Shown here piece after piece: positions 61,803 to 64,000 of a stretch of DNA of 64,000 nucleotides (the stretch's first letter is position 1; the number at the start of each line of letters is the position of its first letter). The position numbers were made by a program, and so were the translations under genes. The notes under the pieces are model-generated. The model was given only the letters and a program-made list of their open reading frames with translations, was not told where the DNA came from and searched no databases. The stretch spans positions 1 through 64,000 of the forward strand of contig JAILLQ010000038.1 of assembly GCA_024693045.1 (NCBI GenBank). Reading direction: 5' to 3'. The DNA comes from Treponema sp. GTDB taxonomy: Bacteria > Spirochaetota > Spirochaetia > Treponematales > Treponemataceae.

Positions 61803-63509
61803 TTACCGTTTTAGCATATCCAGAGGTTCTATTTCTGCCAGTATTTGTCTACACTGGGTTAATTCTTCTCTTGCCTTTGCCAAATTATCGCGATATTCTC
61901 TATTTCCCCGTCCCTTTAGTGTCATCAGGTTCTGCAAAGAATCGTAGCCTTTAACCTTTTCATCATCCAAAATTCCATGAAAAACCCTTTCCATAGTTCT
62001 TACTGAATCACAAAATTTAGCTTCCCATGTTCGTATAGAGGCTTCTGCATTGTTAATTACAGAATCGATAAGAGTCTGGCCTTTTAAAGTCCTTACGTGT
62101 TCATCAATCTGTTTCTGAATAACTTGACCAATTGAACCATTAGGCTTTAATGAAGCAGCAAAATTTAAAAGATCCATATTAGTATCATTAAAAAGATTTA
62201 AAGCTTCGGAAAGTTCAGACCTGTTTTCGTTATTTACAAAAACACCTTCCAAAACGAGCACATTCAAAATCTGCATCATATCTGCGAACTTTGATTCTGC
62301 AAACCAGACTAAAAAACCTGCGGTCATCTCACAGTGAAAAGGGATTCCTCCCCAAAGTCTAGTCCAAGGGCGTTCCTGCAATTCAGGAAAAGATTCAAGA
62401 TTAAATTTTTCTTTTAAGACACTAGCAAGCTGAGCCTTCTTCCTATCTCGTAACCATGCAGCCCATCTAGAATCGAAAACACATTTCCATTCTTCCTTGA
62501 ACTTTACAAACCAGTCTTCACCACCGGCAGAATCAGCAGGCATCCAGTCATAATCGGAAAAAACAACTTTACCCAAAGCAGCCATAGGAACGGTTGAAAT
62601 AAACATTTGAATCATAGAAATATTGGATGCCGATTTAGAAAGGAATTCCCGCAAGGAATTTTCAGTTTCTCCGGCAAGTTCAACAGCAGCTCCACCCTTT
62701 CGCTGAGGGAAAAGAAAAAGAGCTTCCAAAGCTTCATTGGGAATCGACCTGGCATTACAAAGAACTCCCGCAAAAGCCGGGAAATCCACCTGAGCATTAG
62801 AATAAGGAGCCGTATAACTTTCAGAAACAATTGCCGTAAACTGAGAAACAAAATGAGTATATGGTAGATTTGTAAAAGATTTTAACCAGGACAAGGCTCT
62901 TACCGCATTGTAAAGTTCAGCTTTTTCTCTAGGGTTAATGTCTTTTAAAATGTTATCCATTCTCTTTAATAAAGATGCCCTTAACTCAGTTGTAGCTTCC
63001 CTTTCAAATGGAATCTGATAGGGATCTGCTTCCTTGTTAATATTTTCAGTTATGCCGGGAGCAATAAAAGCTCCTAAAAATACATAAAATTTTCCAGGAT
63101 CATCGTCCATTATAGTAATGTAGGGTTTAAAGAAATCAGCAGTATTTTTTAATTCCTTAAGTTTTTCAAAAAAGAGAGAATGTAAAAGTCCATTCCCCAC
63201 GTCGAGAAGTCCCGGGTGATTTTTATTAATTTTTCTGGCAAGATTATCAATCAAGTCCATATTGTAGAGTTCGATTTTTGGCTTTTTTGTAATAAAAGTA
63301 CGAATCCATAAGAAAAAACGGTATAGCAGAGACTCATTTCTAAGTTTTACCTCCAGAGTAAAATCATCTGCATCTTCACGAGTCGGCTGTAGTATTGGTA
63401 ATTCTTTTTCTCTATTTTGATTTATTTTTGCAAGTAGAAATTTTCGTTCTTCAGAACTAATTCCTGCCACAAGATCATCAAACGAATTTTTTTCTGCTGA
63501 AGTTTCCAT
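61803..63509 (-). CDS. 568-residue helical protein of unknown function
   Basis: The product is mostly helical and soluble, with no signal peptide. Blocks include SLLYRFFLWIRTFITKKPKIELYNMDLIDNLARKINKNHPGLLD and RLWGGIPFHCEMTAGFLVWFAESKFADMMQILNVLVLEGVF, and it ends in coiled-coil helices. It resembles a spirochaete-restricted family (possibly DUF5312), but I am not sure. The start is ATG 63509, 12 codons after the track's GTG, because TATAAT lies six bases upstream of it and there is no ribosome site. It leads the unit with pgeF and is divergent from the antiporter gene. Confidence 0.78.
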   Translation of the reverse strand: METSAEKNSFDDLVAGISSEERKFLLAKINQNREKELPILQPTREDADDFTLEVKLRNESLLYRFFLWIRTFITKKPKIELYNMDLIDNLARKINKNHPGLLDVGNGLLHSLFFEKLKELKNTADFFKPYITIMDDDPGKFYVFLGAFIAPGITENINKEADPYQIPFEREATTELRASLLKRMDNILKDINPREKAELYNAVRALSWLKSFTNLPYTHFVSQFTAIVSESYTAPYSNAQVDFPAFAGVLCNARSIPNEALEALFLFPQRKGGAAVELAGETENSLREFLSKSASNISMIQMFISTVPMAALGKVVFSDYDWMPADSAGGEDWFVKFKEEWKCVFDSRWAAWLRDRKKAQLASVLKEKFNLESFPELQERPWTRLWGGIPFHCEMTAGFLVWFAESKFADMMQILNVLVLEGVFVNNENRSELSEALNLFNDTNMDLLNFAASLKPNGSIGQVIQKQIDEHVRTLKGQTLIDSVINNAEASIRTWEAKFCDSVRTMERVFHGILDDEKVKGYDSLQNLMTLKGRGNREYRDNLAKAREELTQCRQILAEIEPLDMLKR

Positions 63510-63515
63510 ATTGGT

Positions 63516-63544
63516 ATTATAAAATAAAGAGGAAGCATTTTCCA
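63516..63544 (-). promoter_or_regulatory. Promoter abutting the 568-residue protein gene
   Basis: Minus-strand TGGAAA, 17 bases, TATAAT, six bases, ATG. The perfect -10 box and exact spacing match the pattern seen before nadE. Confidence 0.7.
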
Positions 63545-63611
63545 CATAATTTTTTATACATGTTCCTTGTAATTAAAAAATTCACTATAATTTAAAAGTG
63601 GAGGTTTTTAC

Positions 63612-64000
63612 ATGGAACAAATTACTAGTACTGACATAGTTCTTCAAATTCTGGTATCTGTCGGTATTATAGTCATGGCGGCAAAATACATTGGTACTTT
63701 GTCTAAAAAAATAGGTTTCCCTCAGGTAGCAGGAATGATTATCGCGGGACTTTTATTACGCTTTCTTCCCCTATTTAAAAATTTCGGATCAAATCCAGAT
63801 GGAACACTTTTAGGTGAAAGCGAAAGATTTATTTCATACCTTGCCGAAATAGGTGTTATTCTTATTATGTTTAGTGCAGGTCTTGGAACCAATTTGAAAT
63901 CCCTTATGAAGTCTGGGCCTAAAGCAACTATAATAGCTTTATGTGGAGTTTTAGTTCCTCTTATTATGGGAACCATTATGTCTCTATGTTTCTGGGGTTT
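63612..64000 (+). CDS. Kef/CPA2-type cation:proton antiporter, N-terminal part (missed by the ORF track)
   Basis: The gene runs off the window end. The 129 readable residues begin MEQITSTDIVLQILVSVGII and show KKIGFPQVAGMIIAGLLL and YLAEIGVILIMFSAGLGTNL, the typical helix pattern of CPA2 (Kef/NhaP-like) sodium or potassium:proton antiporters. At least four membrane helices are visible. GGAGG lies seven bases before the ATG. The -10-like TATAAT before it lacks a good -35 box. The ORF track missed it because no stop codon falls in the window. Confidence 0.9.
   Translation, partial: MEQITSTDIVLQILVSVGIIVMAAKYIGTLSKKIGFPQVAGMIIAGLLLRFLPLFKNFGSNPDGTLLGESERFISYLAEIGVILIMFSAGLGTNLKSLMKSGPKATIIALCGVLVPLIMGTIMSLCFWG

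Overview
The window is AT-rich bacterial chromosome from a spirochaete, almost certainly a low-GC host-associated Treponema. This rests on gene content: a cytidylate kinase fused to ribosomal protein S1, a roughly 900-residue GreA with a long N-terminal extension, a UPF0164 (FadL-like) outer-membrane protein beside a giant SpoIIE phosphatase, and many exported helical-repeat proteins. No 16S gene is present, so the species cannot be named. Coding density is very high and no gene-free stretch exceeds about 200 bases. I see no insertion sequence, prophage, CRISPR array or replication origin.

Layout. 1-3381: start of gap (cut by the window edge), clpB, and a small helical protein. 3382-12523: an exported helical-repeat protein and a 1561-residue membrane SpoIIE phosphatase, divergent from a UPF0164 barrel protein. 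12555-15841: a GH57-like protein with degraded catalytic motifs, a DUF4912 protein, and a radical SAM protein. 15884-15957: tRNA-Arg(UCU) with its own promoter and terminator. 16023-25314 (minus strand): recA, folK, scpA, scpB, rluB, cmk-rpsA, a sigma-54 activator, a TPR membrane protein and a lipoprotein, packed like one long transcription unit. 25403-29484 (minus): rpe followed by three envelope-type proteins. 29683-33392 (plus): a TPR protein and giant greA behind tandem promoters. 33466-41001: an MBL hydrolase, deoC, a ferredoxin too short for the ORF track, a membrane protein/M23 peptidase/PEGA-like operon, a GC-rich structured intergenic element, a class A PBP and a short ParB-like protein. 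41010-50887: tyrS, small envelope proteins, rlmJ, nadE, a flavin reductase-like protein, a HAD phosphatase, an HD hydrolase and valS. 50939-64000: a lipoprotein, a chemoreceptor, an amino-acid:cation symporter, a MATE exporter, pgi, a solute-binding lipoprotein paired with an HD-GYP phosphodiesterase, pgeF, a 568-residue protein of unknown function, and the start of a Kef/CPA2 antiporter.

The functional mix is central carbon metabolism (gap, rpe, pgi, deoC), translation (S1, valS, tyrS, rlmJ, rluB), chromosome upkeep (recA, scpAB) and envelope or sensory proteins.

The most interesting pattern is at transcription-unit starts. About ten lead genes (DUF4912 gene, rpe, the TPR gene before greA, deoC, the PBP, nadE, valS, a lipoprotein, the MATE gene and the 568-residue protein) have no Shine-Dalgarno sequence and a sigma-70-type promoter whose -10 box ends 6-14 bases before the ATG. 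These mRNAs would be leaderless or nearly so, while internal operon genes usually carry clear AGGAGG-type sites. Several ORF-track starts for these genes are TTG or GTG codons lying in the promoter and look like false extensions.
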